This document shows, piece by piece, positions 1-8,837 of a stretch of 64,000 nt of DNA. The position numbers and the translations under genes are program-made. Source of the DNA: Lachnospiraceae bacterium. GTDB lineage: Bacteria; Bacillota; Clostridia; Lachnospirales; Lachnospiraceae. The stretch is taken from the NCBI GenBank assembly GCA_900199595.1, contig FZRB01000016.1, positions 1 through 64,000 on the forward strand. The letters run 5' to 3'. The notes beneath the pieces were generated by a model. It was not told the DNA's origin. It saw only the letters and a list, made by a program, of their open reading frames with translations, and searched no databases. Position 1 is the first letter of the stretch. Every line of letters begins with the position of its first letter.

Positions 1-38
1 AGAAAAATCGGAAGTGACTCGTTCAACGTGATTCAACG

Positions 39-1442
39 TTACTTTTCAGCACACTTTTTATAAATCTCTCTGGTTTCTTCCAAAGTGTTATCGTTAATGT
101 AATAAACAACGTTTTCTGTTTTAATCCTGATATATTCATCAACCTCCGGATTCATGAACATTTTTGCCTTTTTATCCTCACCGACACTCCATAGTCCCTT
201 AAGCAGCTTTTCAGTACCAACACCGGCTATCCTTACAGGATGAAGCTGTTCTATACCATTTCCGGTGGATATTTCTACTATCTCATCTTTAGGGATAACA
301 TATTCATCTCTCAGATGATGGCAGATTATATATCCATTTTCCACCCTTACATCTATGGATGTGGCATCCATAGCTCCAACCCAAACGAGAGAAGCAATAG
401 TTCCTATAAGCGTTAATGCCACCAATACAGTGATTATCTTACCAACAGGATGCGCCAGATTAATGGTTGCTCCCATGCCGTCTCTTCTTTCAACATTAAC
501 CCTTCCATCCCTGGTGTTATAATAGAACATACCATATATCCAGTTATCATCATCGTCACTATATTCATTCTCGAATTTATAGCATTCATTAAGCAGAGCA
601 GTTTTACTTGCAAGAATCGCAAGAATCACAAATATTCCCACCATATATATGATACTGGATATGATAACTCCTGCCTCTGACCATTCAATCAGAATAATTA
701 TCATAAAGATTATTATCATGGCGGTATTCAGCCAGCTCATCTGTATCCAGAGATCACTCCATATCTTCTTCTTAGCGCGGTTATAATTTGCATTCACTTC
801 GCTCTCTTCCGATATAACTTCATTACGCATATTGTCCATCATTCGAGCTATAAAAACAAAAAGAATCCCCATTATAAGAAAGCTTCCGGCCATCAGTGTT
901 GCTGCAAAAGAGCCCTGAAGACTATTGGGGGAAATGTTAAGCACATCAAAATCATATAAAAGAGCAAGAATCATGCATACTCCAGCGAGTATATTCGGCA
1001 GTAAGAGCATGGGCATATCAAGAGCATGTGATGAACTAATGCTCTTCAGGTCTGCCACTCTAATACCCTTCGATTGAATTCCAAACTCTCTTTTCAGACT
1101 TTTTAGCTCGCTATTTCCCTTTACATAAGGAAAATTACATATTACAAAAGCCAGCAATATGTAGACCGTATATGTAATCATCATAACAGTCAGATCCGGA
1201 ATAAGTAAAAGCAAAGCTCCAATAATTATTTCCACAATAATTACCCACAAAGACATCTTTCTGTTCCTTTGAACTATCTCCTCTACCTTTGCTTCTGCTT
1301 CGCCCATCTTAAATTCTTCACGATTCTTTACTCCGAATATATATTTCTTCTTTATCCAGTTCTTCGGATATAGAACAAAATACATAATAACCAGAAAAGG
1401 GGCGAGGCACATAAACATTATCAAACCAAGTTTTAAATTCAT
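39..1442 (-). CDS. DUF5808-type multi-pass membrane protein
   Basis: The 467-residue integral membrane protein has about nine hydrophobic segments spread through its length. Near residues 300-335 it has an acidic stretch followed by WIYGMFYYN and GMGATINLAHPVGK, which I recognise as the DUF5808 signature often attached to SdpI-like or DUF1648 proteins. It starts 40 bp after the GntR gene (SD AAAGGAT before ATG) and is the last gene of the GntR/ABC exporter unit, so it may work with or be protected by that system. The C-terminal 100 residues look extracytoplasmic or PH-like. The molecular function is unknown. Confidence 0.75.
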   Translation of the reverse strand: MNLKLGLIMFMCLAPFLVIMYFVLYPKNWIKKKYIFGVKNREEFKMGEAEAKVEEIVQRNRKMSLWVIIVEIIIGALLLLIPDLTVMMITYTVYILLAFVICNFPYVKGNSELKSLKREFGIQSKGIRVADLKSISSSHALDMPMLLLPNILAGVCMILALLYDFDVLNISPNSLQGSFAATLMAGSFLIMGILFVFIARMMDNMRNEVISEESEVNANYNRAKKKIWSDLWIQMSWLNTAMIIIFMIIILIEWSEAGVIISSIIYMVGIFVILAILASKTALLNECYKFENEYSDDDDNWIYGMFYYNTRDGRVNVERRDGMGATINLAHPVGKIITVLVALTLIGTIASLVWVGAMDATSIDVRVENGYIICHHLRDEYVIPKDEIVEISTGNGIEQLHPVRIAGVGTEKLLKGLWSVGEDKKAKMFMNPEVDEYIRIKTENVVYYINDNTLEETREIYKKCAEK

Positions 1443-1481
1443 CTTAATCCTTCTTTCTGAAACCCAAACTGTATCTATTCA

Positions 1482-1841
1482 TCAATAATATTCGTCGATA
1501 AGGTTCTTGATATCATTCTTTGATACGCCGGAAAGCCTCGCCTCAGAAACTATTCTCCGAAGCTCGGCTTTATTTTCCTCGCTTATAACTCCGGACTGTT
1601 TTATCTCTGCCCTTACTCTGGCTCCGTTCTTTCTGTCCGTTGTTATATATCCTTCATTTTTCAGTATCTGATAGGTCTTACTTACCGTCATGGTATTGAT
1701 ACCCATCTCAAGAGCAAGCGACCTTACTGTGGGAAGCTGTTCACCTGAAGCAAGCTCGCCTGATGATATTCCCATTACTATCTGATTTCGGATCTGCATA
1801 TATATAGGGACATCCGAATATTCGTCTATTTTTATAACCAT
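1482..1841 (-). CDS. GntR-family (YtrA subfamily) transcriptional regulator
   Basis: The 119-residue protein has an N-terminal winged helix (residues about 10-80; motifs VPIYMQIRNQI, LPTVRSLALEMGIN and TVSKTYQILKNEGYI) and only a short C-terminal dimerisation tail. This is the compact YtrA-type layout typical of regulators encoded with ABC exporters. It starts 12 bp after the permease stop behind SD GAGGAGAAG. Known relatives repress their own ABC operon and respond to envelope-active compounds. The likely target here is the palindrome just downstream of the -10 box of the operon promoter at 5253-5271. Confidence 0.9.
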   Translation of the reverse strand: MVIKIDEYSDVPIYMQIRNQIVMGISSGELASGEQLPTVRSLALEMGINTMTVSKTYQILKNEGYITTDRKNGARVRAEIKQSGVISEENKAELRRIVSEARLSGVSKNDIKNLIDEYY

Positions 1842-1853
1842 ATCTTCTCCTCT

Positions 1854-3458
1854 TTATGGTGCCTGCTCTTTACTTAGCTTCAGTACCATATTATAGCTAA
1901 ATCCTGCTAATACAGCAACTATCACAATCAGTATCAATAATATAAGATCCTTGTTCAAAAAAGTACCAAGGAAAACTGTAAGAACTATCAGTGCCATAGT
2001 ACTGAGCATATTCGGAAACAGATAAATTGCCACTGCAGCTCCCTGCTTGATCACTTCAACTTCATTTTCCCAGTCAAGTCTCATATGCTTTACTCCGCAC
2101 ACACATCCCCAGGCTGTGGAAAATGCACATAACAAGGTTACAAGAATTATACTCAGCAAGCTGCTCAATAAAGAACTTCCCATTGATATGGAAAATGTAA
2201 TGGTTGCAAAAACTGCGAATGGTACAGTAAGCAGCATATTATATAACATTTTCCCCTGATACATGGTTTTCTTAGTTATCGGCAGGCTCTGCAGGATCCA
2301 GTAATTCTTTCCTTCAAGGGAAGGAGTGAAGGCTGTAGTAGCCACCATACCGACGAAGAAATATACAACAAAAGGTATCGCCGGAGACAGCATTTCCTTT
2401 GTAAGCGGTGCCCCCATCAGCATCTTTTCCAGAATATCATCTACATTTACGAAGATTACGGCTATTCCGGCTATGAGGCACATCACCTGACCAACCAAAG
2501 CATTTGTCATATAAATTGTGGAACCTGTCATTCTCCTGAATTCTTTAAAAACTAAAGTACCGATAACACTTCTGTTTTTACGCTCGCCCATGACAAAACT
2601 ATTCGAAGCCGCATGTGACTTAAGTGCTGAATTGATCTTTTTATAAGATCTTCCGACTATCATAAATACTACTGCAGAAACAGCTATTGATATTACTATA
2701 AGCAGAAGTATATATGATACGTTCATGTCATTTACTGCACCGGCGAACCATTTAACAGGAAGATATATCTTACCTGCCTGCTCCGTTTTCTCAGAAACAG
2801 TCTGCACTACTTCAGCAGTTTTATCGGTTCTGAACATCTTTTCTATAAAGAATCTAAGACCGAATATTGCAAAAATGAAGATAAATGTTACTACGGTCTG
2901 TACCATAGTTTTATTCTTAAATCCGGAACCCACTTTCGCAATAATAAACCCTATAAATGTTGCAGCAACCATCGGCAGCAGAGGCAGAACTAATGATAGT
3001 ATTACCCATACTACATACGTAAGTAACGTTGCCTTAGCATATACTCCATATGCTGCCATCATCGAAAGAGACACACTCATATACCATGGAAGACTCTTTA
3101 TGTACATATAAAGAAACTTGCACATAGCCACTTCTCCGGGCTTAAAAGGTAGTGCCATCAGCATATCATACTCTTTAAAGTTAAACAGATAGCCGTTGGT
3201 CTTGAAAAAGGTTAGTACAAATCCCAGGGTTGAAACAACTATTGCGCACATAACCGGAATAGAATCTGTAAGACCATACATTCCATAACCCACACACTGA
3301 GCTATGCAGTAGCCTATCAGCGTGATGAAAAGAATAACCATACCGATGGTGTTGCCAACTATCCTTCCCTTTTTCTTCTTATCTTTGCAGTTTTTATATA
3401 TATTCCACTGACTTGTGGAAAGAAGTAATCCTTTTAATAAAATTGAGACCTTGTTCAT
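1854..3458 (-). CDS. ABC exporter permease
   Basis: The 534-residue polytopic protein has about 12 hydrophobic helices in two halves, with a cytoplasmic region near residues 280-300. It is the membrane partner of the ATPase encoded immediately upstream (34 bp). The start is the ATG at 3458, because GGAGG lies 5 bp before it; an upstream in-frame ATG overlaps the SD itself. The fold resembles ABC-2-type or YtrC/D-like exporters for peptides or antibiotics. The substrate cannot be read from the sequence. Confidence 0.85.
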   Translation of the reverse strand: MNKVSILLKGLLLSTSQWNIYKNCKDKKKKGRIVGNTIGMVILFITLIGYCIAQCVGYGMYGLTDSIPVMCAIVVSTLGFVLTFFKTNGYLFNFKEYDMLMALPFKPGEVAMCKFLYMYIKSLPWYMSVSLSMMAAYGVYAKATLLTYVVWVILSLVLPLLPMVAATFIGFIIAKVGSGFKNKTMVQTVVTFIFIFAIFGLRFFIEKMFRTDKTAEVVQTVSEKTEQAGKIYLPVKWFAGAVNDMNVSYILLLIVISIAVSAVVFMIVGRSYKKINSALKSHAASNSFVMGERKNRSVIGTLVFKEFRRMTGSTIYMTNALVGQVMCLIAGIAVIFVNVDDILEKMLMGAPLTKEMLSPAIPFVVYFFVGMVATTAFTPSLEGKNYWILQSLPITKKTMYQGKMLYNMLLTVPFAVFATITFSISMGSSLLSSLLSIILVTLLCAFSTAWGCVCGVKHMRLDWENEVEVIKQGAAVAIYLFPNMLSTMALIVLTVFLGTFLNKDLILLILIVIVAVLAGFSYNMVLKLSKEQAP

Positions 3459-3492
3459 AATAGCCTCCATATCACCATTTACTAAGTATTAA

Positions 3493-4218
3493 TTAACCGT
3501 CAACAGACTCAAGGAATATGTCTTCGAGAGACTCTCCATGTGTCAGTTCCTCCATAGTTCCCGATGCAATTATTCTTCCCTGCTTTATGATCGCAGCCTT
3601 ATTACAAAGCTTCTCTGCCACCTCCAGCACATGAGTCGAGAAAAATATTGCAGTACCCTTTTGACACATCTCATTCATTATCTGCTTTAATGTAAATGAA
3701 GCCTTCGGATCAAGTCCTACAAAGGGCTCATCCAGCACCATAAGCTTTGGCTCATGTATCAGCGCCGATATGATTGCAAGCTTCTGCTTCATACCGTGGG
3801 AATAAGAGCTTATCAGGTCTCCTAGTGAATCCGTGATTTCAAATCTATCAGCATATTCCTCGATACGCTTAGTTCTGTCAGTTGCATTTAACCCAAATAT
3901 ATCTGCTATAAAATCCAGATACTGAATGCCCGTGAAATTATCATAGAGATCAGGATTGTCAGGTATATAGGCCGTAACCTTCTTACACTCCAAGGACTCA
4001 TCCTTAACCGAATGACCGTCTATATATATCTCACCTTCAGAGAAGTCCATAACTCCCACAACAGCTCTGATGGTAGTTGACTTTCCGGCACCGTTATGAC
4101 CTATAAATCCATAGATATCGCCACGCTCCACAGTAATACTTACATTATCCGCAGCCTTCTTGCCCTCGCCATATACTTTTGTATAATTCTTAATTTCCAA
4201 CATATTATTTGTTTTCAT
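3493..4218 (-). CDS. ABC transporter ATP-binding protein
   Basis: The 241-residue nucleotide-binding subunit has Walker A GHNGAGKST near residue 40, signature SYSHGMKQKL near 130-140, Walker B LMVLDEPF near 155 and the switch histidine in FFSTHVLEV. It energises the adjacent permease and is probably an exporter ATPase of the antibiotic or bacteriocin-resistance type. The start is placed at 4218 because ATGAGGTT, an upstream in-frame ATG, is the ribosome binding site. The subunit is intact, with all catalytic motifs present. Confidence 0.92.
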   Translation of the reverse strand: MKTNNMLEIKNYTKVYGEGKKAADNVSITVERGDIYGFIGHNGAGKSTTIRAVVGVMDFSEGEIYIDGHSVKDESLECKKVTAYIPDNPDLYDNFTGIQYLDFIADIFGLNATDRTKRIEEYADRFEITDSLGDLISSYSHGMKQKLAIISALIHEPKLMVLDEPFVGLDPKASFTLKQIMNEMCQKGTAIFFSTHVLEVAEKLCNKAAIIKQGRIIASGTMEELTHGESLEDIFLESVDG

Positions 4219-4259
4219 ATTTAACCTCATTCTTTATTGTGCCTGTCACCTTGAATAAT

Positions 4260-5186
4260 TTATGCATTTTTTTCTTTCTTTAACACTACTACTGCCATGA
4301 TTATTGCCACTATCAGAAGTGGGATTCCGGCAATCAGTCCATTTGGTGCAGGACCGAAGATCATAAGCTTTTCTATTCTTTCTGCTTCATTTCCGTTTAT
4401 CACCAGCTGGAACACTGTTGCAGCTGCATTGATTGCTCCGTGGAACAGGGCCGGATACCATATACATTTTGTCTTGTCATATATTATCTCTTCAATAATT
4501 CCGAGCATTACACAGAAGATTGAAAATGTCACTATTCCAAGTACCGGTGCTCCTATATAGTTTGTACCATACTCATAACCTGCAAGTAACATGCATGGAA
4601 AATGAAATGCTGCCCAAACGACTCCACCGATGATCCATGTCTTAACTCTGCTGAAGCTTTTCTTAAGCTCGGGATAAAGAAAGCCTCTCCATCCGGCCTC
4701 TTCACCGATGGCAAAAAACATATTGATAATAGGAGCTTCAAATGTCACCTGTAAAATAGTTATCAGTAAAAGCTTCTTCATATCAAGTCCTGCCATGCCC
4801 AGTGCTTTTTTTATTTCTGCATCATTCATTCCAAGTTCTTTCATTGTGTTATACATGTATACACCATCGAGACTGAACAGATCCGGGAATATAATGAAAA
4901 AGCAGACAAATCCTAATAATGTAATAACCATTGGTACTGTTATGGAATAAATGATCCACTTGATATTACCCTTGAACTTAGGCTTCCAGCCCATGCCCTT
5001 CATATCTGCCTTTACTATAAGAGCTGCTATAAGAGGTGTGAACATACATACTGATAATCCTCCCTGGAATATCATTTTTCCTTTCATACCGCCATATTTA
5101 AGAAATAAGATTGATACTATTATCTGAATAGTCCAAGACACTGCATATGTAATTCCTATGAATTTAATAACCTTCTTCTTATCCAT
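4260..5186 (-). CDS. CPBP-family intramembrane protease (Abi-like)
   Basis: The 308-residue protein has about eight membrane segments and the CPBP/Abi glutamate motif EEAGWRGFLYPEL (residues about 165-177), followed by a helix with FHFPCMLL and a later helix with LFHGAINAA. These supply the predicted metal-binding Glu and His residues. Family members are Rce1-like proteases; in Firmicutes many protect against bacteriocins. It is the first gene of the GntR/ABC unit. The start at 5186 follows SD GAAAGGAT. The role as an immunity or maturation protease is inferred from context. Confidence 0.85.
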   Translation of the reverse strand: MDKKKVIKFIGITYAVSWTIQIIVSILFLKYGGMKGKMIFQGGLSVCMFTPLIAALIVKADMKGMGWKPKFKGNIKWIIYSITVPMVITLLGFVCFFIIFPDLFSLDGVYMYNTMKELGMNDAEIKKALGMAGLDMKKLLLITILQVTFEAPIINMFFAIGEEAGWRGFLYPELKKSFSRVKTWIIGGVVWAAFHFPCMLLAGYEYGTNYIGAPVLGIVTFSIFCVMLGIIEEIIYDKTKCIWYPALFHGAINAAATVFQLVINGNEAERIEKLMIFGPAPNGLIAGIPLLIVAIIMAVVVLKKEKNA

Positions 5187-5252
5187 TTTTATATCCTTTC
5201 TCAAAACCCTTTGAATATCATTTTATCAGGGTTTGTATCACTTGTATTGTTT

Positions 5253-5302
5253 GTATTACTTGTTGTAATACAGATAATACTCTAAATTTTTTCACTTGTC
5301 AA
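5253..5302 (-). promoter_or_regulatory. Sigma-A promoter plus GntR operator for the CPBP/ABC/GntR operon
   Basis: On the minus strand, TTGACA (5302-5297), 17 bp and TATTAT (5279-5274) form a near-consensus promoter. Just downstream of the -10 box lies the inverted repeat GTATTAC-N5-GTAATAC (5253-5271), with further half-site-like GTATCAC and GTATTGT sequences at 5235-5250. Blocking the start site by the YtrA-type GntR protein of the same operon is the simplest reading. Confidence 0.75.
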
Positions 5303-5307
5303 TATAT

Positions 5308-5386
5308 TTCGAAAAAATATTTTTCAGCATATAATTCGAAAAAATATTTTTCAGCATATAATTCGAAAAAATATTTTTCAGCATAG
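5308..5386. repeat. Three tandem 27-bp AT-rich repeats
   Basis: Three head-to-tail copies begin at 5308, 5335 and 5362; the third is cut at its end. Each unit starts TTCGAAAAAATA and ends CAGCATATAA. The array lies between the promoter at 5297 and the terminator at 5401, so it forms an A/T-tract block directly upstream of the -35 box. Confidence 0.9.
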
Positions 5387-5390
5387 AAAG

Positions 5391-5430
5391 TAAAAAAAAT
5401 CCTGCTAATGCTCCTATGAGCACTGGCAGG
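5391..5430 (-). terminator. Rho-independent terminator of the LRR gene
   Basis: Arms CCTGCTAATGCTC and GAGCACTGGCAGG pair across a CTAT loop with one mismatch and one wobble. On the minus strand the hairpin is followed by a T-rich run (A-run at 5392-5399 on plus). It lies 30 bp past the stop of the LRR gene. Confidence 0.85.
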
Positions 5431-5459
5431 AATCCGTAAGTTATATGTTTAATGATATA

Positions 5460-7736
5460 TTAATTTGGTTTAAATATCTTTTTGTATAGCTTTTTAACCT
5501 TATTCGGCGCTGATATCTTAAGCTTCTTTGATGCTCCCTTTACTACATTTTTTCCGACTTTTTTAGCCTTAAGCTTTGTAGTTTTAAATGTGAGCTTAGT
5601 AAGCTTCTTACAGCCCGCAAATGCACTCTTACCGATTGATTTTACATTTTTACCTATCGTTACACCGGTAAGTGATTTGCAGCCTTTAAATGCTTTATTT
5701 CCAACTGCAGTAACCTTAAACTTAACACCGCATATTTTTACCGTGTCCTTTATATTGGCTGTCTTACTGTTCTTGTTATAAGGCTTCATATAAGTAACCG
5801 TTCCTCCGGTTACCTTTCCTTTTTTCTTAGTCAGCTTTGTTATCTTATATTTTCCACCTGAAGCTTTATCAGCTATGATGAGATTCTTTTTCAGTTTCTT
5901 TGCCTTATATTTTTCTGCTACAACATATAAATCACCATCAGTATCTATAAGCTCTTTTCCATCTGGTGATATAGTACCTACACCATCCTTAGACACTGGA
6001 TACTTTGGAATAGGTATCTGGGATACAGAAGTATTGTTTTTTTCCAGCATTCTCTTAATCGTAACATCCAGTTCTTCACGAGTTACCTTTCCGTGAGGAT
6101 CTATTTTTTGCTGTGCCTTCGTAGACCCCGGTTCTCCCTTACCTTCCATGATGTTGCAGGTCACTGCCCAGGTAAGAGCTTCCCATGCATAATAATCGAT
6201 ATCATAATAATCGATGTATTCATCAGTTCTTCCAAAATCAATAGCTCTAGAATAATTCATATACTCTGCGTATCTCATCAGCATGAGAGCCATATCCTGT
6301 CTTTGAATACATTTGCCTACACCAAAGTTATCAGAAATAACATAAGGATAGCCTACGCATATAGAGTTTTTCTCACCCCAGAGTAAAGCATCCTCATACC
6401 ATGAACCCTTTACCACATCCTTAAATCTGGACTTTAATCCCTTGACACTGGGTTTTCCGGCCATTTCATACAAGGTCTGTACAACCATTTCACGCGTAAC
6501 TCTCTCGCCTTCAGCAGGAAGATCATCCTCATCACCAGTTCTGTCTTTGATCTTCATCATTGCTTCAGCTGTCTTAGCATTAATTTTAAGCTTCACTGCA
6601 TCATCAAAGCAGAGAAAGTATTTATTATCTCCTCCCGTAGAATCATCCCCACCGAAATCAAGCGTCCAGGAATGTCCCTTACAGGTCTCTGACTCATCTT
6701 TTTTTGCGCCTTTCTTATAGGTCTGAATAAGGAAAGGATTATTACTTATGTCTAGTGTTTTAAATGTATTGGTAAAAGCTTGCAAAAAGTATAGTTCAGT
6801 ATTCTTTGACAGATCAAGTTTATTAATTTCATTACATGCACAATCAAGATAAAGAAGCTTTGGATTGTTAGATACATCCAGCTTTTGAAGTTTTTCATGA
6901 TTGTAACTGCAAATAAGCTTTTGAAGCTGAGGATTCTTACTTACATCAACACTCGTAGCTCCGTTATTAGCACAGTTATAATACTGTAGTCCCGTGCATT
7001 TACTGACATCGATACTTCCCAGTTCATGATTGTCCCACACGTCCAGTCGCTTCATCTTCGGACAGCAGGTCACATCCAGTTTCTTAAACTTATTACGCAT
7101 AGCATCCAGATGCTGAAGATTTGGATTATTACTTAAATCGAGTTCTGTAAGACCACAATCACCACAGGTCAGATGCTCCAGCAAAGGATTACGGGATACA
7201 TCCAGTTCTTTCAATGGATTGGAATTCACCTCTAAATATGACATTTTAGGATTATTAGCAACATTCAGTGAAGTAATCTTGCAATCAAAACAGTATAACC
7301 ACTCCAGATCCGGATTCGGGGTAAAATCCAGTTCTGTAAACAGATTTCCGGAACACCATACACCTATAAGCAGCTTGTTGTTACTTAGATCCATGGTTTT
7401 TATCTTATTATCCATACAATAAAGACCACGCAGCTCAGTAAAATACTCTATACCCTTGAGAGATTTAATACCCTTGCCAACGCACCAGATATTTCTTAAA
7501 TATATATTTTCGTCTTCATCAATGATTCCATCCTGATTACGATCATAATCTGAGCTTGAAATCACCGCTCTGAAGTTATCATCCGGAAAATTAGTCTTAT
7601 CGATTTCTACCACAGGCTTCGCATCGCCATCGACAAATGTACCTGCACAAACCTTATCTGCCTCTCCTCCGATAATCATTGCCACTGTCATACATCCTGC
7701 AATGATCCTTAATAATTTACCATTCCTTTTCCTCAC
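5460..7736 (-). CDS. Secreted leucine-rich-repeat protein with SLH-like and BspA-type regions
   Basis: The 758-residue protein has a signal peptide (basic start, hydrophobic residues 8-24), then an EF-hand-like DRNQDGIIDEDE (65-76). About 12 LRRs of the LDxSxNPxLxxL type cover residues about 80-345. A region near 430-565 resembles SLH modules (GSWYEDALLWGEK, WEALTWAVTCNI). The C-terminus carries BspA/LRR_5 repeats such as AFKGCKSLTGVTIG and a lysine-rich tail. The start is GTG at 7736 behind AAGGAAG. It is probably a wall-associated adhesin or scaffold; there is no LPXTG motif. Confidence 0.85.
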   Translation of the reverse strand: MRKRNGKLLRIIAGCMTVAMIIGGEADKVCAGTFVDGDAKPVVEIDKTNFPDDNFRAVISSSDYDRNQDGIIDEDENIYLRNIWCVGKGIKSLKGIEYFTELRGLYCMDNKIKTMDLSNNKLLIGVWCSGNLFTELDFTPNPDLEWLYCFDCKITSLNVANNPKMSYLEVNSNPLKELDVSRNPLLEHLTCGDCGLTELDLSNNPNLQHLDAMRNKFKKLDVTCCPKMKRLDVWDNHELGSIDVSKCTGLQYYNCANNGATSVDVSKNPQLQKLICSYNHEKLQKLDVSNNPKLLYLDCACNEINKLDLSKNTELYFLQAFTNTFKTLDISNNPFLIQTYKKGAKKDESETCKGHSWTLDFGGDDSTGGDNKYFLCFDDAVKLKINAKTAEAMMKIKDRTGDEDDLPAEGERVTREMVVQTLYEMAGKPSVKGLKSRFKDVVKGSWYEDALLWGEKNSICVGYPYVISDNFGVGKCIQRQDMALMLMRYAEYMNYSRAIDFGRTDEYIDYYDIDYYAWEALTWAVTCNIMEGKGEPGSTKAQQKIDPHGKVTREELDVTIKRMLEKNNTSVSQIPIPKYPVSKDGVGTISPDGKELIDTDGDLYVVAEKYKAKKLKKNLIIADKASGGKYKITKLTKKKGKVTGGTVTYMKPYNKNSKTANIKDTVKICGVKFKVTAVGNKAFKGCKSLTGVTIGKNVKSIGKSAFAGCKKLTKLTFKTTKLKAKKVGKNVVKGASKKLKISAPNKVKKLYKKIFKPN

Positions 7737-7762
7737 CTTGTTACTTCCTTCCCTCTGCTGTT

Positions 7763-8827
7763 TTACTGATCAGACATTACAGCCCATCTCATCTTTGTGG
7801 ATTTACTTCTCGGATTAATCCTGCATTCCTCGGCCGAAGGTCTGATCACGTCCGTAGATATGTCATTAAATATACCATTTTTATAATACTCTTTAAACGC
7901 TTTTTTGACTAGTCTGTCTTCACCCGAGTGAAATGTAAGTATCGCAACTCTTCCACCTGGGGTCAAGATTTCCGGCAGTTTTTCGAGAAATGAATAAAGA
8001 ACCTCGAATTCACTATTTACGTCTATTCTAAGCGCCTGAAATACTCTTGCACAGCTTTTCTTTACCATCAGATCCTTCTCATCCTTGGGAAGCTTCCATA
8101 ATGCCTCCTCAACAGCCTGTCTTAATTCGTTGGTAGTATTCATAGGTTTACCTTTTCTAATAAGATTAAAAACCTTATCAGCTATTTCTTCAGCATATGG
8201 CTCATCAGAGTTTTCAATAAGCATACCGGCAAATTCATCTCTTGTAATGGCATGGAGTCTCTCTGCCGCAGACTCGCCATGAGTGGGATCCAGTCTCAGA
8301 TCCAGTGGTCCATCTGTCTTATAGGAAAACCCCCGCTCCGGATTATCTATCTGCATGGATGACACTCCAAGGTCAGCCAGTACAAAATCAAATCTACCGG
8401 CCTCCTCAGAAACCTTATCTATATTTGCAAAGTTTATAAGTCTGAACTGAAAGACATCTTCTCCATAACCTGCATCCCGAAGTCTTGCCACTGTTTTTTC
8501 TGATTCAATCGGATCTATATCCAATCCGTAGATACAACCCTTACCCTGCAGACACTCCAGCATTTTTCTTGTATGCCCACCATAACCCAGAGTACAGTCA
8601 AGTCCCCTTTGTCCAGGCTTTATCTGAAGAAAATCCAGAATTTCCTGAACCATTATGGATATATGCATTCCTGCAGGAGTTGATTCCTTTGCTATAACAT
8701 GTTCAACAATATCCTGATACTTTTCAGGACTATGCTCCTTATATTTCTCCTCAAACCTTCTGGGATACTTTCCGGAATAATGCACTCTTCTCTTATGCTC
8801 TTTATCTTTATTATTACTTGTTTCCAT
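7763..8827 (-). CDS. RsmH-like 16S rRNA (cytosine-N4) methyltransferase, paralogue outside dcw
   Basis: The 354-residue protein has RsmH/MraW hallmarks: SAM-binding GLDCTLGYGGHT (near residue 75), LADLGVSSMQID, GFSYKTDGPLDLRLDP, FQALRIDVNSE and ILTFHSGEDR. RsmH methylates C1402 of 16S rRNA. Unlike the usual copy of about 310 residues next to mraZ and ftsL, this one has a basic N-terminal extension of about 45 residues and sits beside an EamA transporter, so it is probably a second RsmH-type enzyme. The start at 8827 follows AAGGAAG and lies 10 bp after the transporter stop. Confidence 0.85.
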   Translation of the reverse strand: METSNNKDKEHKRRVHYSGKYPRRFEEKYKEHSPEKYQDIVEHVIAKESTPAGMHISIMVQEILDFLQIKPGQRGLDCTLGYGGHTRKMLECLQGKGCIYGLDIDPIESEKTVARLRDAGYGEDVFQFRLINFANIDKVSEEAGRFDFVLADLGVSSMQIDNPERGFSYKTDGPLDLRLDPTHGESAAERLHAITRDEFAGMLIENSDEPYAEEIADKVFNLIRKGKPMNTTNELRQAVEEALWKLPKDEKDLMVKKSCARVFQALRIDVNSEFEVLYSFLEKLPEILTPGGRVAILTFHSGEDRLVKKAFKEYYKNGIFNDISTDVIRPSAEECRINPRSKSTKMRWAVMSDQ

Positions 8828-8837
8828 ATTCACTTCC

